DNA of 64,000 bases from Dechloromonas hortensis (GTDB taxonomy: Bacteria > Pseudomonadota > Gammaproteobacteria > Burkholderiales > Rhodocyclaceae), in assembly GCF_009469765.1 (NCBI RefSeq), contig NZ_SSSQ01000015.1, positions 1-64,000 on the forward strand. Reading direction: 5' to 3'. Positions 28,740 through 37,060 of this stretch are shown here, one piece after another. The notes under the pieces were generated by a model. It made no database searches. It worked only from the letters and a program-made list of their open reading frames with translations, and had not been told where the DNA came from. Numbering within the stretch: the first letter of the stretch is position 1; the number at the start of each line of letters is the position of its first letter. Both the position numbers and the translations under genes were made by a program.

Positions 28740-29435
28740 TTAGCCCGCGAGCGACGCCTGATCGATGCGAACGCCAGGACCCATTGTCGCTGCAACGGCA
28801 ATCTTGCGAAGATACTGACCTTTCGAAGAAGCCGGCTTAGCCTTTTGCAGCGCATCAACCAGCGCCTTCAAATTGGTTTCCAGATTCTCGACCGAGAAGG
28901 AAGCACGACCGATCGTGGCATGGATGATGCCAGCCTTGTCGGTACGGTACTGAACCTGACCAGCCTTGGCGTTCTTGACGGCAGTGGTGACGTCCATAGT
29001 CACCGTACCAACCTTCGGATTCGGCATCAAACCACGCGGACCAAGGATCTGGCCGAGCTGGCCAACAACCTTCATGGCATCCGGCGTCGCGATGACGACG
29101 TCGAAATTCAGATTGCCGGCCTTGACTTCGGCAGCCAGGTCGTCGAAACCGACGACTTCGGCGCCTGCAGCCTTGGCGGCTTCGGCCTTGTCGCCCTGGG
29201 CGAACACGGCAACACGAACTGACTTACCGGTACCAGCCGGCAAGACGACGGAGCCACGGACAACCTGATCCGATTTACGTGCATCAACACCGAGGTTGAC
29301 CGCAACATCGATCGATTCGTCAAACTTGGCAGTGGCAGTTTCCTTGGCCAGGGTCAGCGCTTCCGTAATCGGATAGAGCTTCTGGGCAACGATCTTGCCT
29401 GCTACAGCTTTTTGCTTTTTGGTGAGCTTTGCCAT
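28740..29435 (-). CDS. rplA: 50S ribosomal protein L1
   Basis: 231 residues. Signatures include FDESIDVAVNLGVDARKSDQ, the central DVVIATPDAMKVVGQLGQIL, and GPRGLMPNPKVGTVT. L1 forms the mobile stalk at the E site and in E. coli represses rplKA. It starts 2 bp after the rplK stop. Confidence 0.98.
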   Translation of the reverse strand: MAKLTKKQKAVAGKIVAQKLYPITEALTLAKETATAKFDESIDVAVNLGVDARKSDQVVRGSVVLPAGTGKSVRVAVFAQGDKAEAAKAAGAEVVGFDDLAAEVKAGNLNFDVVIATPDAMKVVGQLGQILGPRGLMPNPKVGTVTMDVTTAVKNAKAGQVQYRTDKAGIIHATIGRASFSVENLETNLKALVDALQKAKPASSKGQYLRKIAVAATMGPGVRIDQASLAG

Positions 29436-29437
29436 GA

Positions 29438-29869
29438 TTACAGACCCTCAACCGTGATGCCCATGGAACGGGCGGAACCAGCGATAGTACGAACAGCAGC
29501 ATCCATATCGGCCGCGGTAAGGTCAGGCATCTTGGTCTTTGCGATTTCTTCGGCCTGCGCACGGGTAATCTTGCCGACCTTGTCGGTGTGCGGCTTGGCT
29601 GAACCGGACTTGATACCGGCTGCCTTCTTGATCAGGATGGTTGCCGGCGGCGTCTTCATCACGAACGTGAAGGACTTGTCGGCAAAGGCGGTAATCACCA
29701 CCGGAATCGGCAGACCAGGCTCAACACCTTGGGTCTGGGCATTAAATGCCTTGCAGAACTCCATGATGTTCAGACCGCGCTGACCCAGCGCCGGACCAAT
29801 CGGGGGGGACGGATTTGCTTTGCCGGCTGGCACTTGCAGCTTGATGTAGCCAATAATTTTCTTGGCCAT
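29438..29869 (-). CDS. rplK: 50S ribosomal protein L11
   Basis: 143 residues from the ATG at 29869 (MAKKIIGYIKLQVPAGKANP); a longer frame upstream has no family support. The thiostrepton-region motif PPIGPALGQRGLNIMEFCK and the C-terminal rRNA-binding part with AGSARSMGITVEG are intact. L11 forms the base of the GTPase stalk and activates RelA. It lies 109 bp after nusG. Confidence 0.97.
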   Translation of the reverse strand: MAKKIIGYIKLQVPAGKANPSPPIGPALGQRGLNIMEFCKAFNAQTQGVEPGLPIPVVITAFADKSFTFVMKTPPATILIKKAAGIKSGSAKPHTDKVGKITRAQAEEIAKTKMPDLTAADMDAAVRTIAGSARSMGITVEGL

Positions 29870-29978
29870 AATTGCTCCTAATAAATGAGTAGTAACGCGC
29901 CCCAAATCGGATAACCGACCTTAGCGACGCTCCTCGTGCCGAAACAAGGGGCTTTCGGCTTGCCCTTGAATCCAGAAC

Positions 29979-30512
29979 TCAGGACTTTTCGACCTGAGCA
30001 AACTCCAGTTCGACCGGCGTCGCGCGACCAAAAATAGTCACCGAGACACGCAAGCGATTTTTTTCATAGTTAACATCTTCGACCGAGCCATGGAAGTCAG
30101 TAAACGGACCTTCCTTGACACGCACAACCTCACCAACTTCAAACAGCACCTTGGGACGAGGTTTTTCAACCCCTTCCTGCATTTGCTGCATGATTTTTTC
30201 GACTTCCTTTTCGGAAATCGGCGTCGGGCGATTTGCCGTCCCGCCCACAAAGCCGGTTACTTTCGGCGTGTTTTTTACGAGATGCCAAGAATCATCGTCC
30301 ATCTCCATTTCGACCAGCACATAGCCGGGAAAGAACTTGCGTTCGGAAATGGCTTTTTGGCCGCCCTTCATTTCGACGACCTCTTCGACCGGAACCAGAA
30401 TACGGCCAAACTTATCCTGCATATCCAGACGAGTGATGCGCTCCTGAATGGCGCGCATCACACTCTTCTCGAAGCCGGAATAGGCATGTACAACATACCA
30501 ACGTTTACTCAT
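29979..30512 (-). CDS. nusG: Transcription termination/antitermination factor NusG
   Basis: 177 residues. The NGN domain begins MSKRWYVVHAYSGFEKSVM and includes FFPGYVLVEMEMDD; the C-terminal KOW domain has VGEVVRVKEGPFTDFHGSVE. NusG binds RNA polymerase, Rho and S10, coupling transcription with translation. It overlaps secE by 4 bp (ATGA). Confidence 0.98.
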   Translation of the reverse strand: MSKRWYVVHAYSGFEKSVMRAIQERITRLDMQDKFGRILVPVEEVVEMKGGQKAISERKFFPGYVLVEMEMDDDSWHLVKNTPKVTGFVGGTANRPTPISEKEVEKIMQQMQEGVEKPRPKVLFEVGEVVRVKEGPFTDFHGSVEDVNYEKNRLRVSVTIFGRATPVELEFAQVEKS

Positions 30513-30862
30513 GATTTCTTCCAGCCCAACACGAGATCATAAAGAACCCATTCGAGGCTCTTATCAGTCAAATAGAGGAATAAGGCCATCACGACCACAA
30601 AGGCAAAAACAGCACCTGTAGTCTGCATGGTTTCCTTGCGGGTCGGCCAGACGACTTTCTTGGCCTCAATCACCGCTTCGTTGGCAAAAACAAAAAAACG
30701 CTGCCCAGGCTCGGTCTTCCAAGCCACGGAAACAGCAAGCGCCAACCCAACGAGAACCGCCAGGACGCGCAAAATCATTGCCTGCTCCGAGAGCAGGTAG
30801 AAGCCAGCCACGCCAGCTGCCAGAATAACCAGCGCCAGCGCAAACTTGATCTTGTCAGCCAT
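30509..30862 (-). CDS. secE: Protein translocase subunit SecE
   Basis: 117 residues with three hydrophobic segments (about 8-26, 29-48 and 84-103), the three-helix form seen in proteobacteria. The essential amphipathic helix EAKKVVWPTRKETMQTT (about 65-82) is conserved. SecE clamps SecY in the translocon. It lies 24 bp downstream of tRNA-Trp and overlaps nusG, the classical secE-nusG pair. Confidence 0.96.
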   Translation of the reverse strand: MADKIKFALALVILAAGVAGFYLLSEQAMILRVLAVLVGLALAVSVAWKTEPGQRFFVFANEAVIEAKKVVWPTRKETMQTTGAVFAFVVVMALFLYLTDKSLEWVLYDLVLGWKKS

Positions 30863-30886
30863 GACGTTCGCGATCTTTAAAGAGAG

Positions 30887-30962
30887 TGGCAGGGGCGGAG
30901 GGAATCGAACCCCCGACCTACGGTTTTGGAAACCGTTGCTCTACCAATTGAGCTACACCCCT
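30887..30962 (-). tRNA. trnW: tRNA-Trp (anticodon CCA)
   Basis: 76 nt including encoded CCA. On the minus strand the 7-bp acceptor (AGGGGTG/CGCCCCT), D arm, ACGGT/ACCGT anticodon stem with loop TTCCAAA and T arm with TTCGATT all fold correctly. It lies between tuf copy 2 and secE, the usual betaproteobacterial position. Confidence 0.97.
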
Positions 30963-30976
30963 GCTGCAGAAACATC

Positions 30977-31004
30977 AAAGCGCCTCGGTTACCCGAAGCG
31001 CCTT
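30977..31004 (-). terminator. Hairpin after tuf copy 2
   Basis: Twelve paired positions with two G-T wobbles around a 4-nt loop (TTAC on the + strand), starting 18 bp after the tuf copy 2 stop and 14 bp before tRNA-Trp. The stem ends in CTTT with no longer T-run, so termination may be partial and some transcripts may continue into tRNA-Trp and secE. Confidence 0.6.
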
Positions 31005-31022
31005 AACTACAAAAACTACTTA

Positions 31023-32213
31023 TTACTCGATGATCTTGGCAACGACACCGGCGCCGACGGTACGACCGCCTTCACGGATGGCGAAACGCAGACCTTCTTC
31101 CATGGCGATCGGTGCGATCAGCTTAACGGTCATCTGAATGTTGTCACCCGGCATGACCATTTCAACGCCTTCCGGCAGGGAGATCGCGCCGGTCACGTCG
31201 GTGGTACGGAAGTAGAACTGCGGACGGTAGTTGTTGAAGAACGGGGTGTGACGACCACCTTCGTCCTTCGACAGAACATACACTTCGCCAGTGAAGTGGG
31301 TGTGCGGGGTGATCGAGCCCGGCTTGCACAGGACCTGACCACGCTCGACGTCTTCACGCTTGGTACCACGCAGCAGGGCGCCAACGTTATCGCCAGCCTG
31401 ACCTTGGTCGAGCAGCTTGCGGAACATTTCGACACCGGTACAGGTGGTCTTGACGGTCGGGCGAATACCGACGATTTCAATTTCTTCGCCAACCTTGACG
31501 ACGCCACGTTCGATACGGCCGGTCACCACGGTGCCGCGACCAGAGATCGAGAAGACATCTTCAACCGGCATCAGGAACGGCAGATCAACAGCGCGCTCCG
31601 GGGTCGGGATGTAGGAGTCCAGAGCATCAGCCAGACGGAAGCTGCAGGGCTCGCCGATTTCCGACTGATCGCCTTCGAGGGCCTTCAGGGCGGAACCGTG
31701 AATGATCGGGGTGTCGTCGCCCGGGAAGTCGTACTTGGAGAGCAGCTCGCGCAGTTCCATTTCGACCAGCTCGAGCAGTTCGGCATCATCCACCATGTCG
31801 CACTTGTTCATGAAGACCAGAACGTACGGCACACCGACCTGACGGGCCAGCAGGATGTGTTCGCGGGTTTGCGGCATCGGGCCGTCAGCAGCGGAACAGA
31901 CGAGGATGGCGCCATCCATCTGGGCAGCACCGGTAATCATGTTCTTGACGTAGTCGGCGTGACCCGGGCAGTCAACGTGGGCGTAGTGACGATTGGCGGT
32001 TTCGTACTCGACGTGCGCAGTGTTGATCGTGATGCCGCGAGCCTTTTCTTCCGGGGCTGCGTCAATCTGATCGTAAGCCTTGGCGGCGCCGCCGTACTTC
32101 TTCGACAGCACCGTCGTGATCGCTGCCGTCAGCGTGGTCTTGCCGTGGTCAACGTGACCAATCGTACCGACGTTTACGTGCGGTTTGGTACGCTCGAATT
32201 TTTCCTTAGCCAT
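31023..32213 (-). CDS. tuf: Elongation factor Tu, copy 2
   Basis: 396 residues with the same GTPase motifs as copy 1 (GHVDHGKT, DCPGHADY, NKCD). The only amino-acid difference is Ser at residue 191 instead of Ile (AGC against ATC; base 31642 against 15067). It lies downstream of tRNA-Tyr-Gly-Thr and is probably cotranscribed with them, the tufB-type context of E. coli. Confidence 0.98.
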   Translation of the reverse strand: MAKEKFERTKPHVNVGTIGHVDHGKTTLTAAITTVLSKKYGGAAKAYDQIDAAPEEKARGITINTAHVEYETANRHYAHVDCPGHADYVKNMITGAAQMDGAILVCSAADGPMPQTREHILLARQVGVPYVLVFMNKCDMVDDAELLELVEMELRELLSKYDFPGDDTPIIHGSALKALEGDQSEIGEPCSFRLADALDSYIPTPERAVDLPFLMPVEDVFSISGRGTVVTGRIERGVVKVGEEIEIVGIRPTVKTTCTGVEMFRKLLDQGQAGDNVGALLRGTKREDVERGQVLCKPGSITPHTHFTGEVYVLSKDEGGRHTPFFNNYRPQFYFRTTDVTGAISLPEGVEMVMPGDNIQMTVKLIAPIAMEEGLRFAIREGGRTVGAGVVAKIIE

Positions 32214-32266
32214 TCCAGTTCCTCAATAATTAAATAAGCAAAAAATCCAGAATCCAAGCTAATCGG

Positions 32267-32341
<75 letters not shown>

Positions 32342-32371
32342 CTACCTTAAAACTCCAGCCGTACCGCGTTG

Positions 32372-32445
32372 TGGAGCGGGTGAAGGGAATCGAACCCTCG
32401 TCTTAAGCTTGGAAGGCTTCAGCTCTACCATTGAGCTACACCCGC
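32372..32445 (-). tRNA. trnG: tRNA-Gly (anticodon TCC)
   Basis: 74 nt with encoded CCA. Acceptor GCGGGTG/CACCCGC is perfect; the anticodon loop CTTCCAA is closed by GAAGC/GCTTA, leaving one mismatched pair at the top of the stem. Middle of the Tyr-Gly-Thr tRNA array. Confidence 0.95.
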
Positions 32446-32486
32446 TTAACCCTTGCCCGCAGCACAGGCCGCTACAGCATTTAATC

Positions 32487-32571
32487 TGGTGGAGGGAGAA
32501 GGATTCGAACCTTCGAAGGCAGAGCCGACAGATTTACAGTCTGTTCCCGTTGACCGCTTGGGTATCCCTCC
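32487..32571 (-). tRNA. trnY: tRNA-Tyr (anticodon GTA)
   Basis: 85 nt with encoded CCA and the long variable arm expected of bacterial tRNA-Tyr. The anticodon loop contains CTGTAAA with GTA in the centre; the acceptor starts GGAGGGA. It is first in the tRNA-tuf transcription unit, 14 bp downstream of a strong promoter -10. Confidence 0.96.
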
Positions 32572-32584
32572 GGGAGAACGCAAG

Positions 32585-32613
32585 ATTATCCGGACATTAC
32601 ACAGAAGTGTCAA
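32585..32613 (-). promoter_or_regulatory. Strong sigma70 promoter of the tRNA-Tyr-Gly-Thr-tuf unit
   Basis: On the minus strand a consensus -35 TTGACA (32608-32613), a 17-bp spacer and -10 GATAAT (32585-32590, five of six). The expected start lies a few bases before the tRNA-Tyr acceptor. It stands at the head of the whole translation super-cluster. Confidence 0.85.
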
Positions 32614-32628
32614 CAATCTATTTAATAA

Positions 32629-32652
32629 AAAAGCCGACCAGAGGCCGGCTTT
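32629..32652 (-). terminator. Terminator after the cytochrome c gene
   Basis: On the minus strand AAAGCCG-G-CC pairs with GG-T-CGGCTTT (one G-T wobble) around a TCT loop and is followed by a T-run. It lies 21 bp after the cytochrome c stop and just upstream of the tRNA promoter. Confidence 0.85.
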
Positions 32653-32672
32653 CGATAAAACACAACGACAAC

Positions 32673-32981
32673 TTACTTTTGCGCCAGAATCCAGGTAACC
32701 AGTTTCTTGGCTTCGTCGTCCGTAACATTGTTCGGCGGCATCGGGATTTCACCCCAGTTACCCTTGCCACCTGCCTTGACCTTGGCAGCCAGGGTCGCAA
32801 CGGCATTCTTGTCGCTCTTGTACTTGGCGGCCACATCCTTGTACGCCGGACCAACCAGCTTCTTGTCGATGGCGTGGCAAGCCATGCAGTTCTTGGCCTT
32901 GGCCAGTGCTTCGTCAGCTTGGGCCTGGCCGGCCATCACGATACCAGCAGCAGCCATCATGGCTACATAAACAGCTTTCAT
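32673..32981 (-). CDS. Small periplasmic class I cytochrome c (c551/c8 type)
   Basis: 102 residues. A signal peptide (cleavage likely after AQA, residue 22) is followed by one CMACH haem-binding motif (C32, C35, H36) and a C-terminal IPMPPNNV that supplies the axial Met. The size fits the c551/c8 group of small electron carriers, which feed cytochrome oxidases, nitrite reductase or peroxidases in the periplasm. The partner cannot be told from context, since neighbours are tRNAs on one side and ilvD-LysE on the other. A candidate promoter lies at 33024-33052. Confidence 0.9.
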   Translation of the reverse strand: MKAVYVAMMAAAGIVMAGQAQADEALAKAKNCMACHAIDKKLVGPAYKDVAAKYKSDKNAVATLAAKVKAGGKGNWGEIPMPPNNVTDDEAKKLVTWILAQK

Positions 32982-33023
32982 TTCTCGCTCCGTTTATCGG
33001 GTTGATGGGTAAATCAGCGTGCG

Positions 33024-33052
33024 ATGATAAGACCCTTTGGGGTCGCATGCAA
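33024..33052 (-). promoter_or_regulatory. Candidate promoter of the cytochrome c gene with a small palindrome in the spacer
   Basis: On the minus strand TTGCAT (33047-33052), 17 bp, TATCAT (33024-33029; five of six to consensus). The spacer contains the palindrome GACCC-CAAA-GGGTC (33031-33044), which could be an operator or chance. The start codon lies about 43 bp downstream. Confidence 0.45.
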
Positions 33053-33152
33053 ACCACCGCTCGACGTTGAAAGCTGGATGACTGGCTTTAATGACCAGCA
33101 TCCGCCTCCGTTAATTAACGCACCGAATTAAAAAGCGATGACCGACGAGGCA

Positions 33153-33770
33153 TCAAGTGCGCGATGAGATTGCCAGCAACGCCCCAGCCGATACGAAGAG
33201 ACCGCCAAACAGCCTGTTTTGTAGGCGTATCGATTTTGGGTCATGCAGCCACCGCGCCAGACGGACCGCCACTAGTGCATAGGCCGACATGACGATCATG
33301 TCGGTCAGACAAAGCGTCAAACCAATCGTCAGATATTGCGGCAGCAGCGCTGAGCCGGCGTCGATGAACGGCGGAACCAGCGCACCGATAAAAACAATGG
33401 CTTTCGGATTGGTCAAATTGACCAACAGACCCTGCAGGAAAAACCCCTTCGCTTTCAACGAAGGCGCCTCGTTATCGGCCGGCAGCGGCAAGGCGCGCCA
33501 TTTGGCGACCCCCAGCCAGACCAGATAGGCCGCTCCGCAAAGCTTGACGACCGTAAAGGCAAGGTCGGATGCGGCGAGCAGCGCCCCCAAGCCCAGCCCG
33601 ACGATTGCCAAATGCGTCAGCAGGGCCGTCTGCAAGCCAAGGATAACCTGTGCGGCCGAGCCGTAGCCGTGGCGCATCCCGGTACTCATGCTGACGACAG
33701 CGCCCGGCCCGGGTGTGACGGCGATCAGGATCGCCGCCAGCAGGAAACCGAGCCAGACGCTGAAGCTCAT
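33153..33770 (-). CDS. LysE/RhtB-family amino-acid exporter
   Basis: 205 residues with about six hydrophobic segments. The N-terminal AVTPGPGAVVSMSTGMRHG carries the family's TPGP motif, and LTNPKAIVFIGALVPPF is the second conserved loop. Members export amino acids (Lys, Thr, homoserine, Leu and others). Its ATG overlaps the ilvD stop by 4 bp (ATGA), so the two are translated together; this suggests, but does not prove, a branched-chain amino-acid or precursor substrate. A 9-bp bulged hairpin lies downstream (33076-33103). Confidence 0.88.
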   Translation of the reverse strand: MSFSVWLGFLLAAILIAVTPGPGAVVSMSTGMRHGYGSAAQVILGLQTALLTHLAIVGLGLGALLAASDLAFTVVKLCGAAYLVWLGVAKWRALPLPADNEAPSLKAKGFFLQGLLVNLTNPKAIVFIGALVPPFIDAGSALLPQYLTIGLTLCLTDMIVMSAYALVAVRLARWLHDPKSIRLQNRLFGGLFVSAGALLAISSRT

Positions 33771-35623
33771 TTGCGGCGCTGGATCTGGGTGACGTCACGC
33801 ACGGCGCCTTTGTCGGCCGACGTCGCCATCAGCGCATAGGCCTGCAACGCAGCCGAAACGACACGCTCGCGATTGATTGGCTGCCAGGACGCCTCGCCCT
33901 TGGCTTCCATCGCGGCACGCCGAGCGCCCAGCACCTCGTCGGAAACGGCCAGATGGATACGCCGCTGCGGGATGTCGATTTCAATCGTATCGCCTTCTTC
34001 AACCAGACCGATCGCCCCGCCGTCCGCCGCTTCCGGCGAGGCATGGCCGATCGACAGGCCCGACGTTCCGCCGGAGAAACGGCCATCGGTCAGCAAGGCG
34101 CATTCCTTGCCCAGCCCCATCGACTTCAGATAGGAGGTTGGGTAGAGCATTTCCTGCATGCCCGGGCCACCCTTCGGACCTTCATAGCGGATGACAACCA
34201 CATCACCGGCGACGATTTTCTCGCCCAGGATGGCGTCGACCGCAGCATCCTGGCTTTCGAAGACGCGCGCCTTGCCGGTGAACTTCCAGATCGACTCGTC
34301 GACCCCGGCCGTCTTGACGATACAGCCATTGAGCGCGATGTTGCCGTACAGCACGGCGAGGCCGCCCTCCTGCGAATAGGCATTGGCCTTGTTGCGGATG
34401 CAGCCATTGGTCCGGTCAAGGTCGAGCTCGTTATAACGACGGTCCTGCGAGAAAGCCGTTTGCGTCGGGACGCCACCCGGCCCGGCCTTGAAGAATTCGT
34501 GCACCTTGATGTCGTGCTCGCGGACGACATCCCAGCGATCGATCGCCTCACCCAGGGTCTTGGCATAGATGGTCGGCACATCGCGATGCAGCAGGCCGGC
34601 ACGATCTAGCTCGCCAAGGATGCCCATGATGCCGCCAGCGCGGTGCACATCCTCGATGTGGTACTTGTCGGTCATCGGCGCCACCTTGCACAGGCAGGGC
34701 ACAGCACGCGAAATGCGGTCGATGTCGGCCATCGTGAAATCGACACCTGCTTCCTGCGCTGTCGCCAGGATATGGAGCACGGTATTGGTCGAGCCGCCCA
34801 TGGCGACATCGAGAGTCATCGCATTCTCAAAGGTGGCCTTGGTGGCAATCGCACGCGGCAGCACCGAGGCATCTTCCTGCTCGTAATAACGCTGGCACAG
34901 TTCGACCGCCAGACGACCGGCGCGCAGGAACAACTGCTTGCGGTCGGCGTGGGTGGCGACGACGGTACCGTTGCCGGGCAGGCTGAGACCGAGCACTTCG
35001 GTCAGACAGTTCATCGAATTGGCAGTGAACATGCCCGAGCAGGAACCGCAGGTCGGACAGGCGGAACGCTCGATCTCGTCCAGATCAGCCTGGGAAACCG
35101 AAGCATCGGCCGCCTTGACCATGGCATCGACCAGATCGAGATGAATGACCTGACCCTGCACGGTGACCTTGCCGGCTTCCATCGGGCCGCCGGAAACGAA
35201 AACGACCGGGATGTTGAGGCGCATGGCGGCCATCAGCATGCCCGGGGTGATCTTGTCGCAATTGGAAATACAGACCATGGCATCGGCGCAATGGGCGTTC
35301 ACCATGTACTCGACGGAGTCGGCGATCAGGTCACGACTGGGCAGCGAATAGAGCATGCCGCTGTGGCCCATGGCGATGCCGTCGTCGACGGCGATGGTGT
35401 TGAATTCCTTGGCGATGCCGCCGGCCGCCTCGATCTCGCGCGCCACCAGTTGGCCCATGTCCTTTAGGTGCACGTGACCGGGCACGAACTGGGTGAAACT
35501 GTTGACCACGGCGATGATCGGCTTTTCGAAATCGCCATCTTTCATGCCGGTCGCGCGCCACAGGGCGCGGGCACCGGCCATGTTGCGGCCGTGGGTGGAG
35601 GTGCGGGAACGGTACTGAGGCAT
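33767..35623 (-). CDS. ilvD: Dihydroxy-acid dehydratase
   Basis: 618 residues from the ATG at 35623 (MPQYRSRTSTHGRNMAGARA), the conserved start; the open frame continues upstream without homology. IlvD dehydrates dihydroxy-isovalerate and dihydroxy-methylvalerate in valine, leucine and isoleucine synthesis. Cluster ligands are visible in ISNCDKITPG (C122) and ACPTCGSCSG (189-198); residue 49 is Gly, not Cys, fitting the oxygen-sensitive E. coli type rather than the plant [2Fe-2S] type. The end GRFSGGTSGLSIGHASPEA is diagnostic. It is coupled to the downstream exporter. Confidence 0.97.
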   Translation of the reverse strand: MPQYRSRTSTHGRNMAGARALWRATGMKDGDFEKPIIAVVNSFTQFVPGHVHLKDMGQLVAREIEAAGGIAKEFNTIAVDDGIAMGHSGMLYSLPSRDLIADSVEYMVNAHCADAMVCISNCDKITPGMLMAAMRLNIPVVFVSGGPMEAGKVTVQGQVIHLDLVDAMVKAADASVSQADLDEIERSACPTCGSCSGMFTANSMNCLTEVLGLSLPGNGTVVATHADRKQLFLRAGRLAVELCQRYYEQEDASVLPRAIATKATFENAMTLDVAMGGSTNTVLHILATAQEAGVDFTMADIDRISRAVPCLCKVAPMTDKYHIEDVHRAGGIMGILGELDRAGLLHRDVPTIYAKTLGEAIDRWDVVREHDIKVHEFFKAGPGGVPTQTAFSQDRRYNELDLDRTNGCIRNKANAYSQEGGLAVLYGNIALNGCIVKTAGVDESIWKFTGKARVFESQDAAVDAILGEKIVAGDVVVIRYEGPKGGPGMQEMLYPTSYLKSMGLGKECALLTDGRFSGGTSGLSIGHASPEAADGGAIGLVEEGDTIEIDIPQRRIHLAVSDEVLGARRAAMEAKGEASWQPINRERVVSAALQAYALMATSADKGAVRDVTQIQRRK

Positions 35624-35712
35624 GAAAATCTCCGTCGAAAACGATGCGCCGAAATCTTGCGACAAATGGCGCGAACTATAATCGGCTAATTCTAGCCCAC
35701 TCTGCACAATTG

Positions 35713-36501
35713 ATGCTTCTACATCCCCAGTTCGACCCTGTCGCCTTCTCACTCGGACCGCTCTCGGTACGTTGGTACGGTTTGATGTATCTGCTCGCCT
35801 TCGTTCAATTTATTTTGCTCGGTCGCTACCGGATCAAGAAGAGCCTTTCTCCACTCAGCGTCGAACAACTCGACGACCTGCTCTTCTACGGCATGCTGGG
35901 GGTGATCATTGGTGGCCGCCTGGGCCAGGTGCTGTTTTACGAGCCGGAATATTTCCTGGCCCATCCGCTCGAAGTCGTTGCCGTCTGGAAAGGCGGCATG
36001 AGTTTTCATGGCGGCTTTCTCGGCGTCCTGATCGCCATCGGCCTGTGGGCGCGCAAGCAACGGATGAACTGGTTCGACGTCACCGACCTGATTGCGCCTC
36101 TGGTCCCGCTCGGCCTGGCCGCCGGCCGGGTCGGCAACTTCATCAATGGTGAACTGTGGGGCCGGATCGCCGACCCTAGCCTGCCGTGGGCGATGATCTT
36201 TCCGCAAGCCGGCGACATGGCACCGCGCCACCCGTCGCAGCTTTACCATGTCGGCCTCGAAGGCCTCGCCCTCTTTGTCATTCTTTGGCTGTTCAGCAAC
36301 CAGCCGCGGCCGCGTAGCGCCGTGTCGGCCGTTTTCCTGATCGGCTATGGCAGCTTCCGTTTCATTACCGAATTTTTCCGCGAACCAGACCACGGCATAT
36401 TCGGTCAGTCCTACACCATCAGCATGGGCCAGTGGCTGTCGCTGCCGATGATCCTGATCGGCCTCACCATGCTTGTCCTGGCCTACCGGAAACGCGCCTG
36501 A
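35713..36501 (+). CDS. lgt: Prolipoprotein diacylglyceryl transferase
   Basis: 262 residues from the ATG at 35713 (MLLHPQFDPVAFSLGPLSVR); an in-frame upstream ATG lies inside the ilvD promoter region and is unlikely. The Lgt signature GLAAGRVGNFINGELWGR and the active-site region GGMSFHGGFLG are present, with about seven membrane segments. Lgt attaches diacylglycerol to the lipobox Cys of lipoproteins, such as those at 42294, 50556 and 60751 in this window. Divergent from ilvD, 89 bp apart. Confidence 0.97.
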   Translation: MLLHPQFDPVAFSLGPLSVRWYGLMYLLAFVQFILLGRYRIKKSLSPLSVEQLDDLLFYGMLGVIIGGRLGQVLFYEPEYFLAHPLEVVAVWKGGMSFHGGFLGVLIAIGLWARKQRMNWFDVTDLIAPLVPLGLAAGRVGNFINGELWGRIADPSLPWAMIFPQAGDMAPRHPSQLYHVGLEGLALFVILWLFSNQPRPRSAVSAVFLIGYGSFRFITEFFREPDHGIFGQSYTISMGQWLSLPMILIGLTMLVLAYRKRA

Positions 36502-36530
36502 GCAGTCCTTCCCCTAACCGGCGAAGACCG

Positions 36531-36559
36531 TATAATTATGAATTACATTGATTAATCAA
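36531..36559 (+). promoter_or_regulatory. Candidate -10 element followed by a perfect 12-bp palindrome
   Basis: TATAAT at 36531-36536 matches the consensus -10, but no good -35 is seen. TTGATTAATCAA at 36548-36559 is a perfect palindrome 16 bp before the VOC start codon, placed where a repressor would block initiation. It resembles FNR half-sites but with 2 rather than 4 bases between them. Confidence 0.4.
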
Positions 36560-36575
36560 CGACAGGAAGGCACCC

Positions 36576-37052
36576 ATGCAACGTCCATTCAAGGTTCTCG
36601 GCATTCAGCAAATCGCCATCGGCGGCCCATCCAAGGAAAAACTGCGCACGCTGTGGGTCGACATGTTCGGCCTCGAAGTGACCAGCACCTTCGTTTCCGA
36701 GCGTGAAAACGTCGATGAAGATATCTGCGCCATGGGCAGCGGCCCCTTCAAGGTCGAAGTCGACCTGATGCAACCGCTCGACCCGGAGAAGAAGCCGGCG
36801 GTGCACGCCACGCCGCTCAACCATGTCGGCCTGTGGATCGATGATCTGCCGAAAGCCGTCGAATGGCTCGGCGCCAAAGGCGTCCGCTTTGCCCCGGGTG
36901 GCATCCGCAAAGGCGCGGCCGGCTTCGACATCACCTTTCTGCACCCGAAAGGCAACGAGGAGTTTCCGATTGGCGGCGAAGGTGTGCTGATCGAGCTGGT
37001 TCAGGCGCCGCCGGAAGTGGTCAGTGCCTTCGCCAAACTGGCGGCCCAATAG
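36576..37052 (+). CDS. VOC-superfamily metalloenzyme (glyoxalase I or methylmalonyl-CoA epimerase-like)
   Basis: 158 residues forming two VOC repeats (about 5-68 and 80-145). Candidate metal ligands are Q12, E61, H83 and E140, the same residue types as in human glyoxalase I (Gln, Glu, His, Glu) and close to the spacing in methylmalonyl-CoA epimerase (His, Gln, His, Glu). The substrate is therefore unclear. It is monocistronic or paired with the next gene, which starts 8 bp after its stop. A palindrome upstream suggests regulation. Confidence 0.8.
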   Translation: MQRPFKVLGIQQIAIGGPSKEKLRTLWVDMFGLEVTSTFVSERENVDEDICAMGSGPFKVEVDLMQPLDPEKKPAVHATPLNHVGLWIDDLPKAVEWLGAKGVRFAPGGIRKGAAGFDITFLHPKGNEEFPIGGEGVLIELVQAPPEVVSAFAKLAAQ

Positions 37053-37060
37053 GACTGAGC

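Noticed and set aside
33002..33020. FNR-like site (TGATTTACCCATCAA on the minus strand) upstream of the cytochrome c gene
   Set aside because: The half-sites are separated by six bases instead of the required four, and only one half-site matches well.
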